The position numbers were made by a program, and so were the translations under genes. From Saccharina japonica (taxonomy: Eukaryota; Sar; Phaeophyceae; Laminariales; Laminariaceae), in assembly GCA_008828725.1 (NCBI GenBank), contig MEHQ01004134.1, forward strand, positions 453,225-517,224: a DNA stretch of 64,000 nucleotides, read 5' to 3'. The first letter of the stretch is position 1; the number at the start of each line of letters is the position of its first letter. This document shows, piece after piece, positions 47,501 to 60,630 of this stretch. The notes under the pieces were generated by a model that worked only from the letters and a program-made list of their open reading frames with translations, had not been told where the DNA came from and did not search any database.

Positions 47501-50500
47501 AGCCGAGAGGCTTGGTGATACGTAGCACATTGGTGGCTTTTCACGCAATCTCGTCTACTTGGGATCGACAACGAGATCCAAGAATATAAAACCACTTTTT
47601 CGTGTATCAAACGGAATTAAGGCATTTTGATAACTTGGCGCCAGGAAATGGCTAACGACTTAGCTTAGCATCGCTGCACGTATCGTGAAGGGACGTCAAC
47701 GGCGTGAGGTGACCGAAATGATAGATGCACTAGGCTCTGAATGCACCTCCGCCAATTGCTGAAAAACTGCAAATCACCACCGCACTATTCGCGCGCTAAG
47801 ATACATTATGACTACTGCATGCACCTCAATAATCCCTGAAACCTACTGATGGCCCTTGCCAAGCTTAGTTAATACTTCCCGGCAATCTCCCCGTACGTCA
47901 CTCAAATCAGAAAAAGGGCGTTACAAAACCTCGTGGTTTTCGCACAGGTGCTTCTGTGGCCATATGGGGGGTAAGTGTGCTTACCTGGATGTAAAATGTG
48001 TTCTCGAGGGTCGCAACGGCGGCCGACACTCCCGCGCCATACGCTGACGATGTCGGGCCGTGGGCGTCGCTAGGAGGCACAATTACCGAGTACGGACTGT
48101 CGGCCACCTCCTGCGTTCCCAAAGCGAGCACCAAACCGCGTGAACACGTTTAGTAGAGCAGCATGCGCACGCCAGTTGTACCATTCCCAGCAGACAGTTC
48201 TAGCACTAAATCCAACACGCTAGCGGCATATTTAGTAGAGCAGGATACGCACCCCAATATCACGATTCTCAGCAGACCAGACAGCTGAAAAGTCAATTTA
48301 ACTCGCTAAAGACACTGCGACGACAACCAGCTCTGCATAGCAGGGAGGGAACATATTTGACTGTGCAAGGACGCGATGGTTGCAACGAGTGAAATAAGCG
48401 ACGGGAGACAGTCGAGAATGTGGTCGGTCTTTGCGCCTTACGCAAAGCGCAGAGATCGGAACTTGCTGTCGTTCATAGCGGAGCACCGAATGACCCAAGA
48501 AGGATGATGTCGTGCATGCAACGAGCATGGTGAGCCGCTTTACGGATTGTATACCGTCGTTTTATTATGGAAACCACATTTCTGCCCTAATTTCCTTAAG
48601 TTTCCTGTTCGTTTAGCTACGTTTTCCAAATGACGAGGCATGCTGTAAAATGCTCTCAAAGAGGAATGCCATACCGTGTAAGCTTTGAGTTCCAGCAACG
48701 TGTTTTAGGAATGACGCCAAAGCGTGTAAAAGGGGAGAACAGGAAACCCTTCAATGTGGCTGGTAGGCGCATAATAATATCCCACAAGGGGACTGTAACC
48801 CCTCGCCCCCTTGTCGTTCTGGAGTTACCTGCTGGTCCAGGGTGACAGTGATGTGGTAAGACCCTGCCACGGTAGGCGTAATCGACACCACGTAGGTGCC
48901 GTTGCCCAGGTCATCGATACTTCCGGCCGCGTACACCTTTTTGCGCGGCATGACGGAGTTCAGGGGACAATAGTTGGATAGTCGGGGGGAAGAGGGGGTG
49001 CTCACAAGAGACCCTCCGGAGCACAATATATTCCTTTGTACTACCATTAAGGGCCGTTCAGACCCGATACTTGTTTTCCTGGTTTTCTGTTTCTTCTTTC
49101 TTGAAAAAAAATCAGGAAAAAGAGGAAAAATATAAATTAATACCCATACCAGGAACTTTAACAGAGAGCAAAAATCAGGACCTTAGCATTCCTCTTTTAG
49201 GAAACGAAACCAGTAAAAACAAAAACGCCGAGAATCTGGAAATTTCGGACGAAAAATTCTTCGTTAATGAAGTCCCCAATAGTTGTGCCCAGTAGTCATG
49301 TGGTTGTTCAGTGCAAACGCGGTACCTCACATTGCTCCTTTGAAGTCCCGCTCCCAATACATATATGCTGGGCGACAACTTACTACTGATAGTACGAACT
49401 CGATAGTAATTGTTTCTTCCCGCTCCCGCCGAAAAAAGCGACAAGATCACAGGCCAGTGGAAAATAGCAAAACATACGGCGTGCGGGGGGGCATTTTGAC
49501 TGGGTCGGCTTCAGCGACGGGCACGAGAAGGCCACGCCAACCGGCGACAACTTAAGACGTGGCATCGGCATCGCACCTCGAGCTCCTGGTGAAATGCATA
49601 CACCTCCAGTTCGCTTCCACCGTCCCATATCGCGTTCCCGACAACGTCTCGGGCTCTGACTGTGAGGTTGGCCACCACCCCCGCCGTGATGTTGCTCAGC
49701 GCGTCACCCCATGCTTCACTGCGCCTCCCAAAAGCCTCCCCAGGATAAACGACGACCGTAAACGGACTGCCCGTAACGTGTGTTTCCAACTCGAACAACG
49801 ATTCCTTGAGGGGCAAATGCATCAGGTGGTGGTAGGCCGGGTCAGGTTGGGCTGGGATCATTTTTTTTTCCAGCGCCCCCCTAGCGGGCACTGCTTCGTT
49901 TTGTTGCCACCATTTTTTTTTCAAATATTTGTTTGTGTGTTTGTTCCCAGCCCGATTTTGTTTTATTTTTATTTATTCAATGCGAGTTGCTGTGCTTACA
50001 ATATTACAACATTACCTTGTTACAATATTGCAATATTACAATATTACAATACTACAATACTACAATACTACAATACTACAAAATACTTTTTATCGTGTTT
50101 CTGGAAGGTGGAAAGTAATAACCAGGTAATTAATTTCACCCACCCCTACGTACTCTTTATACGAGATACAACGTTTTGTTGTCGCTCGTCGAGGTGAATA
50201 CGCGCAGTGAAAAAAATCCGGCCTCTTGTGTACGTGACACCTGAAAATACAGCCACACCCCCACGCCCTGGAACTCAGCCCTATCACACGACATCACCTT
50301 ACCTGGAAAGTGACGTTAAGCAGGTGCGTTCCGGCCACAAACGGCACGTACTCCGCAGCAAGAACGCCTTTCCCCCCAACCAACTCCACGGTACCCGTGA
50401 CGACCTTCCCCCCGCTACCCGCCGAGCCATGAACCCCGCCCAACGTGTCATCGTTGTCATAGTCTACAGCCTCGAGCACCACCGAGAAGAGGTCGGATTC

Positions 50501-53500
50501 GGCCACATCGGTGTCCGACTCGTCTGCCCGGAGATTTCCGAAGGTGTCCCTTCAAGGGAGGCGTTTTTTAACAGGGTGAGAGAAAGGGGGATGGGTGGCG
50601 AGCGGGGAATGGAGGTTGTCGTGGGGAGCGTCCGGAAGAGAAATGGGAGAAGGGGGTGACAAAAGTTCTTATTCCTCGACCAGTTTGGGGTCGTGACAGT
50701 TTTCTCCTTGCCAGCTAGCTCTATAACTTCTCACTCACTTAACTATGAGTCTGGAACTTTCCCAGCGACGGGGTTGCTGGTCATGAGGACAACGTGGCAT
50801 GTGCGGGCGGGTACTGCACACATATGCATCATTTTCGACGCAATTCAAAGTGAATTTGCACGCACGCCCATGCGTACACCATCAGCAGCAGTAGCAGCAG
50901 CAAATATTACGCTTGGTGACACAAGCTATCATCCGGCACCCGCAAACAGCAAGGCCGACGACAATGTTCACCTGGGCTGGATCGTAAAGGTGGACGGAAG
51001 AGCCGCCACGGCCGACACAGTCCCGCCCCCGAAGGCTCCGCTTTTTTCGCCGTCGGTGAGTGCCGACCTGACGTTCAATATGCGAGGGCTACCGCCCAGC
51101 TCTCGCACCCTGCCTCAGCGGAGAGCGAGAAGAGGCGTCGTGGAGACGTTTTTTGTAGAGCAGAAAAGGGAGGGGCAGGAATACAGGAGCATGTGGTTCT
51201 AAGCATACTCGTAGCCGCAGTGCCAACAACGACAACAACCGCAACGACATCATCAATCAATCGTAACAGTGACCGCGGTGGTGACGTGGCAACATGATCA
51301 AAGTGGTGCGAAAGGTGGCGGTCCCGGGGAGCTGCGACCACTGACGCATGCTACGATAGAGGTGCACCATGTTTTTTCCTTTGCTCCTAACTTGAGGAGC
51401 TCCATACGTCGCCGAAAAAAAGGTTTTGGGGAGGAAAATAAGAGTGCTATATACTATATACCCGATGAAAAATTCCATGACCTGAGTCCAGTATGAAACA
51501 TATAACAGCACGAGAAGGAAAATTCGGACGATGTTTGGGCTAAGGAGCCTTTAATAGATAATTCGGAAAAACGTTTCAGCCAACAAAAGGTATACCTTGT
51601 ATACCTCTATCGTAGCACGCATCCACTCTGAGAAGAGTTATCTAGAGAAGGAGTCTCCACTCACCAGAAAAGGTTTGACGGAGGCACGATTTGGTAGGAC
51701 ACGCTGGGGCTGGACCAGGCCAGGTGTAAAGAAGCACCACCTTTCCTCTCGCTTTAAACGGGCGTTGCAAACAATATAGGGAGACAGCAAGGTAAATTTG
51801 TGTTGCCAATGAGAGCGCTCTAACGTAGCATAACACAATGCGGCCAGGCAGTGCCACCACGTGTGTTTTGAAACACAGCAATTTTGGGAGTCGAGTCATT
51901 CACGTCCCTTTGTTTGGTGACGTGACACGTGGCTAGGAAGAAAAGGACGGTCGTGAAGTTGAGATCGCAACAATACCGTTCGTCCATCATGCTCAGTAGT
52001 ACATCGCCAAATTGTTGGACGTTGAGATATGTACATCACCAAGCAATGCTTCGACGTTGAGAGCTGTACATCGCCAACGGTTGAACGTTAAATTATCTTC
52101 ATCGGCAATGGTTGGACGCTGAAATATGTACACCGCTAAGTGGTTGAGCGTTGAGATATGTATATCGCTAAATATTGGACGCTGAAAATGTACATTGCCA
52201 TTGATTGGATATTGAGAGATATATTACACAGCCAATGGTTGGACGTTGAGAGATGTACATCGTCAATGGTTGGGCGTTGTAAGACATACACCGCCCATGG
52301 TCGGACAGGGAGAGACGTACATTGCCAATGGTAAGGCCCTGAAAGATGAATGCAAACCTTTGAACGACTGAGCACCCTACGGGCCGCGGGTCCTATCTTC
52401 CTCCGTGCGAGCGCGCTTGGCCGCAGCTTTCGCATTTTCTGTTATCACCCCACTCAACACTTTTATCATCGCCGTGTTTTTACAATGCTCCAACTGTTGC
52501 GTACCTGTACTCGATGAAAATGTCGTGTAGACTGCCGGCGGTAAGGTTGACGTATCCCCTACCCCCGCCGCCCAACCCCTCCTCAACTCCTTCCCAATCG
52601 GCACCGTTTAGCCCGCGTTCGAAACCGTCCACTACGACCACTCCGTCGATCCACAGTCTCGCGGCGTCCCCTTCTCCCACCGCCGTGGCCACTTCGAACT
52701 CGAAGGTTTCCGTGTAATCAGGCCTGAGATCAGTTTGCCAACATGTTTCAGGTGCATTGCGCAATGACATGTGTCACTGCCGCCTCGATCGGGGTTACGT
52801 CATTCCGTTGGTTGACCCGCTGTTGCGACTCTACCGCAGGTGGTAAAAATCTCCTACACACCCCCTTGGTTTCCCGCATCAACTCGGTTTTCACCGGGTA
52901 AATTAACTACTCTCTAGCGGCATGCAAAACAAAAACGTTGAAAAATCTCTCGAGACACGGAAAATAGAGCCGTGCGTGATCTAAAGCCCCCTCTTCCCCG
53001 GGAAAGCATGCACATCGTGTAATTACGGCAGCAGAGCTCGGCAAATCACAACCAACCAAAGAGGCCACGACGCGTACCCCCTTTCCGTGAGTGACGTACG
53101 CCCATTCTAACGTGCAGAAGAGAGCAATACATAAGTTCAAACATAAAAAACTCAATCACCCCCCATTAATCATCCCCAATGTGCATGTGGAAACCCCTCG
53201 GTGACCCAAACCTGATTCGGCCTGACCAGGAAACGCCTGCGAAATTCGAAGCGGTTCCGGCAATCGCTCCCGAGCCCCATGTGAAGTTCATCACCCTATG
53301 AAACGCGCGTTATTCGGCGAAACGAACAGCAAGGTTGGGTGGGAGCGGGGGCGTGTTAGGGCGCGGGGGATTGCACTCCGAAGACCTTCACGCGCTTGGT
53401 TGTGGGTGGGAACGCGATGCCCTGGTTGAGTGTTGTCAGGGCGAGCCACTCACACTGTAGTCCTTGCCCTTGAACGAGGTTGTGGTCAGTCGGTAAGGTG

Positions 53501-56500
53501 GTCTGTTTGTTTTGTTGGTTCATTGGCTGGGTTAATATAAGAGCTAAATTTGGCTTGGTTGATCGAGCATGAGGCCGTTGGATCGATTCTGGGTAACCGG
53601 ACTGTTGGCGGAGTGGGTATATAGCAAAATCGAAAATAAGACAGGGTGGTACGCCTTGCGTCTAATAAAACGTGACCGCGGTGCAGCGCGCGTAGAAACT
53701 CTGTTCCGAAAAGCAAGCCATCACTTTGTCAACTGTTCCCGAAAGGAAACGTAACAATACAAGACAGCGAGGCTCCTGCTAAACCTTGACGCTTGAGAGA
53801 AGGGGATGGTAGTACCCTGTGACTTATTAAACGCACAGCGGCTCTGTCACCCGATACGCGCCAAGAACGGAATGGCTGGTGCTCTGGGTCTAGATTGTGC
53901 CGTAGATTCCTGAATATCGTTCGAAAACCAGAATGTACAGTCACAAGGACGGCAAGCGCGCCAAAAAGGCGGCATATAGCGCCCAGAAACATATAGATGG
54001 CCAAGCTGTATGCTGAGAGGGGGAAAATGAGGTTTGCAATGAGGCTTGGCGTTATTTGAATACGTACAGCACCGGATAACGCCCTCGTCCTCTCTCCTCG
54101 TCAAGATGTGTAGCTTGAAACCCCGCCCCACCCCAATCGAAGCATGAATCTCCCGTGCATAGACATTTTCTTAGCTTGATAATTGGCACACATAAAGCTA
54201 TCCCTGAACTTAATTTATCTGACATGAAACAGCTTTGTCTCATTCCAAAGCTGTTGGGGTAGAGTATGTGTACGACTCGCCTGTCTACTCTCTGCAACTC
54301 CTCGTTTTGAAAGAAGGAGTCGCTCGTGTATCTTCCGGTCAGTCCACCCGGTCGGCAGAGCGCCATGCGAAGCACGTAACTCCCCGCGATCTCAACCTAG
54401 GCACCACCACAAAGAGTGTTGCAAGGGGGTGCGCAGTGTCTTGAACCTTCATAATAAAACAAACTGAGAATATCAGGTTTTTGATCGTCTAATTGGCAGA
54501 GGTGGATGGCGTTAACCTTGTGGAACGAGAAAAACAGTGGTTCACGCCTGTGGCCGAAAACTATTACCCAACGCCTAAACAACATCTACAACAAACAGAG
54601 TACTAGGGGTGGTTGAGTGAGTCCGAACAACGGCGGGCAAGCGATGACATATTCATATCGCATACGACGAACTCCTTTTCAGGCGGAGAGCCATCGCTCG
54701 AACAGTCTTCATAAAGCCTGATCAGCCTTTCTCGACGCGCGGCGGGCCGACAAGCTCAATGTTAATCGAGACTCTTAGTTTGACGTGTGAACGTGAACAT
54801 CGGCACCTCACCCCCCAGCGACGAAACCGCAAATGCATTCGTGTTTTGTCTACAAGATGTTACATCGCCGTCGCTGCCGGATCCAAACCTGATATCTGAG
54901 GGTGTAATTGCCACTGCCGAGGTCTTCGACGCGGGTCACTGCTGCTATTGCCGACGGAATTCCTGCATACGTCCCCTCGGAGGCATCCTTCCGATCAGAG
55001 ACGACACAGGTATCGATGAACGAGCACATAAGAGAAACAATCATCGCGTCAATATATTGATATTTGCCACTCACACCCAGCGAGAGCTTAACCCCTTAAA
55101 ACTTTCACCCCCGTCATTGGAGGAAAACAAGTTGAAACTGATGTGGTGTCATTTGTTTGCAGTTCGAACGAGGCTAAGAGCAAAATCGGTGCGGTAGGGT
55201 GCCAGCATCGAAACAAAGACAATATTTCTGAGGGACGTTGAGTGTTGGTGGTTCCGCTCCAGACAGACAGATACGGCGAGTGCCGTGGTCGGACCAGCTG
55301 GAAGGAAGGAAATAAGGAAGGAAGGACGGCAAGACAGAGCGGGGCGACAAACGTGGTACATACCGCTTGAGTTCGAGGCGTTCTCCGGGGCCGAAACGAC
55401 CACGCCGCTTCTCTCACCTCGAGTGCTTCCAGCTCTTTTGCTTCAACCCACACCGCGAACACATCCCCACCGAACCCCCTCTCTCTTCCCAGCACATCCT
55501 TGGAGACAAGGGTAACGTTGTCCACCGTCCCCGCAACGATGGAATGAGTGTCCCCTGCCTCGCCTTCCCCTTCGCCAAGGTAAAAAGCGGTGAGGGTGTG
55601 ATCGCTCGTGCTGCTGTTGCTCTGAGCGTCGACTACCGTTACCCTCGTGCGTTGCTGAGCCCCAAGGCGGGCCCCGCCCCACGGGTCGTACAAGAACAGG
55701 TCGAAAAATTCGTTGCTTTCCGGTTCTCCGTCTTCGTGAACGCTTAGCAGGAGCGACAGCTCCACCTCTCCAGGAGCGAAGACCAAGGAAGTACTGCGAA
55801 GCGGGGACAGACGGGGCGGCAAACGAGCCGTCCTTCCGTGAGTGTTTTACATACATACGTTGAGCGTCATGCTGCACGCCCTTCGGTGGGTCGTTTTAGC
55901 GGACCCTCCACTCTACGTTGGCCCACAAGTTTGGGACTCTCGTCAATGACGCGACGCCGTGTCGGTCTAGAATAGTAGGGCTATACGTAGCATGTTATAG
56001 TGAGAAAAAAAGCCCCTGGACGCAGGGATGAAAGGCCGACGGAAAAAAAACACCCCTGTCACAAAATACCCCCGTTGTAAGAGACCGAATGCGTGCGGTT
56101 ATCGACGAGGTATTCGATATTTTTGCTTAACTGTGGACAGCAAAGCTAGCGGTGGAAATATCTTTGCACTGGGGGTATCGCTCTACACAGCTTCTTGTGA
56201 CAAAATGTGGGACGTACGTGGCGAGGTAGGCTGACGGGTACGACCAAGGATGGCAGACAAGACGGACGTTGCCGAGAACGAAATAAATAAAACGCATTTG
56301 AGTGCAAATATTATTTTCCTTCGAAGCTTCGCGGGGTAAAATAAACCGTGAGCCTGAAATGGAACAATGCGCTTGGGCTGTTTTTTTCGCCCCATCGATA
56401 GTACCGCACGCATCCGCTGCCCAAAGCACCTTCTACCTTCTAACCCTTCGTAATTTAGCAGCGACTACTTTTCAGTACGTATCCAGTTTCTTCGAAACAC

Positions 56501-59500
56501 CACCGTGAACAACGATTTCTCTGGGGGATGCAAACCGTGCAATAGGCGCAACCACCTGTAACTCAATATACCGGTTGTGGTGCTGGCCGTTGATTTTTGC
56601 TTCCGAGATGGCATTCCCATGTTCAGGCGAGTGCGCTCAGACCAAGTACAGCGCAGAAGCGAGAAATCGATGGGGGAAAGTCACCTTCCACTGTACGCAA
56701 GAACGCTTGATGGTGCAGCCTGCACCACACCAATCCACAGACTTCACACCAGCTGCTACCCCAGCATTTGTTCACGGCCTTACCATCTATACAGGGCGTT
56801 GCCATGTGCCATCATCAATCATCACACCTTGTCGTGTAGTGCGCGTGAGGTGTAACGTCCGCCTCGTCGGTAGTCCCGTGCTGCAGTCGGTATCTCACTC
56901 CGACAGTGCCGTACCCGCCGCCGGAGCGCGAAACCGTTATTCTGACAGTACCATTCGATACGTGCTGGTCGTTGTATTGGTCGTAAGCGTACGTTGCTGC
57001 TGGGTCCTCGAACGCTTGGTATTCCGGGGACGAGAACGATAGCGTCCCCGGGTTTCCGCACACCTTTTCGGTGGCGTTGTATCGATCAGGGACCAGGAGC
57101 GTTGGGCGTTGCAACGGAATTGGTTTATGATTTCGACGAAACATCGCGGTTGGTACGTCAGCGGGGGGGGGGGGGGGGGGGGGCAATACCCCGTAGCCAT
57201 GTTCATCCATTTCATTGCACGACGTCACTTAAGACGCTACTAGGTAGTAGATACGGTAGTTTGGCTCGATTTATGCACGGAACTGAAAAAAAACAAAAAA
57301 AAAATCATTTTGGTAGACTGAAATTGGTTTAGCTAGGACACGCCTAAATAAAACCAGAGAGTTTCTGAGGTAGTGTCACGTACTGTATTGTACGTGAAAA
57401 TGGGCATCGTGTCGGGCGTGTAGTCTCTCCCACGGCGTTTAGCCTGCGAGGCTGGTTTTTGTGCTACCTACTCATACGTACACCAGCCCCCCTGCCTCGC
57501 GCTTTCGTATAGCTTTACAGTAGTTAGGGTCGATATAATGTACGCCTAATAGCCCCAGCACGCAAATCCGGAATGGAGTTTGATTTTCTCGCATCTGTTT
57601 CCGCAAGGCGGGTCATAGGCGAGGACCCGTCGTACCCCCCCCCCTGGCTCACCCGATGGCTTATACGCTTGCTTTCGCACGTCCACGAATCGTCTCCCAA
57701 CACGCCCTGGGCGCACGCGACACTGCTCTCATTGAGAGGAGATGATGAATTGGCCACCTGCGTTTTTGGTTGCGTCGAGATAAATGTGTTAGTGACTGAA
57801 TAAAACTTAAATGCCGTGCCAATCCAAAGGTTTACGTGTAGCGAATCGAAATAAAAAGATATTAACAAAACGGTTGAATGTGGCGATATTGATATGGCTA
57901 CATGGGTGTCCCCCGAAGTAAAAAATCGGTAGAGTGCCACCCGCAGGCTTCAGCACCCTCGGGGTATTCACCCAATCAAAAAGGGCGATTGTATCGCTGC
58001 TCGATATGACATCCCGATTTGCCCCACTTATCAGCTCGCCTTGGTCATATGTCCGAGGATTTCGTGGTGACCAGGGGATTTATGTCGTAGTTATTGTCAA
58101 ATTATATTACATACTTGTTTCAGCAGATAATAAACGCCAGTCAAATTTGTGGACGTAGACGTTCCTTGTCGCTGGCGTTCCCACTCAGGGCGTATGGACT
58201 GAATCCCTCCAGAAATGCGTTTGAGGAATACTGGCGGAAAACTACTGTAAAAACGATAATTAACACGTTTAGAACTGTAACCACGCCTTTGGAGGCAAAA
58301 CACTTGGAATCAGTGTGGCATTGTCTTTTGCACTATTAATAGTACAAGGGTCAACCGAGGCCGGCAGCATCGTTTTTCCGTCATAACTATCCGTGCACTT
58401 CCTGGTTCACGAAACACATGGCATGCGTCACTCGCTCATTCCCTTGAACAAAATGTAACTCAACGTTTCGGCAGTGTCTGTTATCTCCCTGTGGCGTACT
58501 CTAGGTAAAAAAAACTAGTATCGCAACGGATCGTCGCGTCTCTCACCACATCAAAAGCTTCAGCCGAAGCGAAATAGTGAGGGTCCCTCGTCCCAAACTC
58601 CAAGGAGTGGGGTAGCTCTCTCTCGAGCTCGTCGAATGGTAGGGGGGGGTCTGAGGTGCGCGCCCCCGATCGACGGATAGATAAGAGGAGCGGATCCGTG
58701 CACTCCAGGCAAGACTCCTCGTCGCACCTGTCGTCATCATCGCACGTTTAGTTTTTGCGTCAGCTATCGGCTGTCGGTTGGGTCGTTGTGCATTGAGCCG
58801 GAGCGCGTCACCACTGTTGTCGTCCACCGACTCATAGGAGGTTAAGGCATTTTTTTTAAAAACCTTCTTCATTGCCCCCAATGTAACATGTGGGGTGGGG
58901 TGAAGTTTATATGTGCTGACAGGGTGTCCCGTGTTAGGTTAAGACATCTCTCGGGGCGCTCTATACGTAATCTGCGTTTTGTTCTGGCAATATCGAGTCG
59001 GTGGGATACCTCTGAGATTTTGTGTTGGGTGAAATATCGGCTACTGATAAAGGTCCGCCACTGATCACGGGCATAGGAGGGTCTGTAGGAGGGACGCGAC
59101 GACGGCATCTATGTCTGGGGGGTTCGGGTTTTGGACGAAAGTTTTCTCCCTTGTGGAATCATGCGATTCGTCTGCGAAACGCGAAGGCACTACGTACAGA
59201 GCAACTAGTTCACCCCCCTTTGGGACACCTAAACAGTATCTCACATATACTCCAAACACTTTGTCCTCCAAAACATTGGTACACATCTGTAAGCGGTGTT
59301 TAAGTGCACCGAAAACGAGCAAAAACTGGTGAGGTTTCGCTGACCTGGTACAGCGCGGGTCGTGGAGAGCGCAGGAAAAGCACTCGTGCCCCCCGCCCGC
59401 CTGGTCCACAAAGTACCCGCTTTCGCAGGACGTGCACACTTCCGAGGTACACTCCGCACAGCGAGGGCTGAAAACCGAGGGACAGTACGGCGAAGAGCAG

Positions 59501-60582
59501 TCTTCGCCGACGCGGTGATCGAAGCACGAGCAGGTACCGTTAGAGTGATGGCAAGTTCCAGCGCCACTACAGTCGCCCGGGCAGACCTGCAGTTGACAGA
59601 ATCGTCGAGGGAGGTCCGTATAAACGGGGGACAGGGGCGAGGGTGGGAGTGAACGAGGTGCGGCAAGGGCTAGGGGGGCCAGACCAGCAGCCCGTGGCAA
59701 TCCACAGCAGCAGCAGAATGACGCGCGGAAAATCGCGAGGAACTGCTCCAGCTTTCACGCTTGCCGCACGAAACGACGCAAGCGCAGCGACGACTTATTC
59801 CCTCTCACCAGCTTCGGGTAACACAGCCCCCCTTGACTGTAGTGCGTCGATGAACAGTCTTGGCAGGAGATGCCCTGATATCCCACGTTGCAAAAACACG
59901 TGCCGGACCGCCGATCGCAGTAGCCGTACTCCTTGCCCAGGCAGTAGTACAGCCCATCGTCTACGGGTCCCACCATTCCGGGGCATATTTCTGCACCGGT
60001 TGTTGAGAATGGAGGCGTTTGTGATTTCGGGATGGGGTGGGGGGGCGTCGTGCGGGCCGGGGGGAGCGCTCTGTGGGTGGGCTGTGCTATGCGACGACAC
60101 AATCTCCGTGCGGAGCTCCCGATCGGCCGTCTCCCCGCAGCGGCCCGCCTGCGCCGAGGGCCAAAATCAACCGAGGGCCCAAGTAGGTTAACACAGTGCT
60201 TCCGAACGTAGTGCTGCCCGGCCGGCGCGAACGTAGAAAAGATACAGTGCTGCTCGCGAAAGATGGTTGGTTACGTCTGCCGCCGGGAGATTAAAAGTAT
60301 GACCGCTGCGATACGCTGCTAGACTTCTCGGGTGAAGAAACGGGCTGACCGCGCACAGAGGATCCGACGGCAACATAATGGCGGTCACACCAAGTTCTGC
60401 AACAACGCAGTCCCGATTGATACGCAATGCAGAAAAAACGACCCAGACTCACGTCTTGGATACACCCCCTCGTACAGTCGAGGGTAGGTTGGCGTTCCCG
60501 GGGCGCCTTCATTGACCCTGTCATTCACAAACGTCGTCAACGGGTCACCGTACCTGCACATATACACGATACACGATCGCGG

Positions 60583-60630
<48 letters not shown>

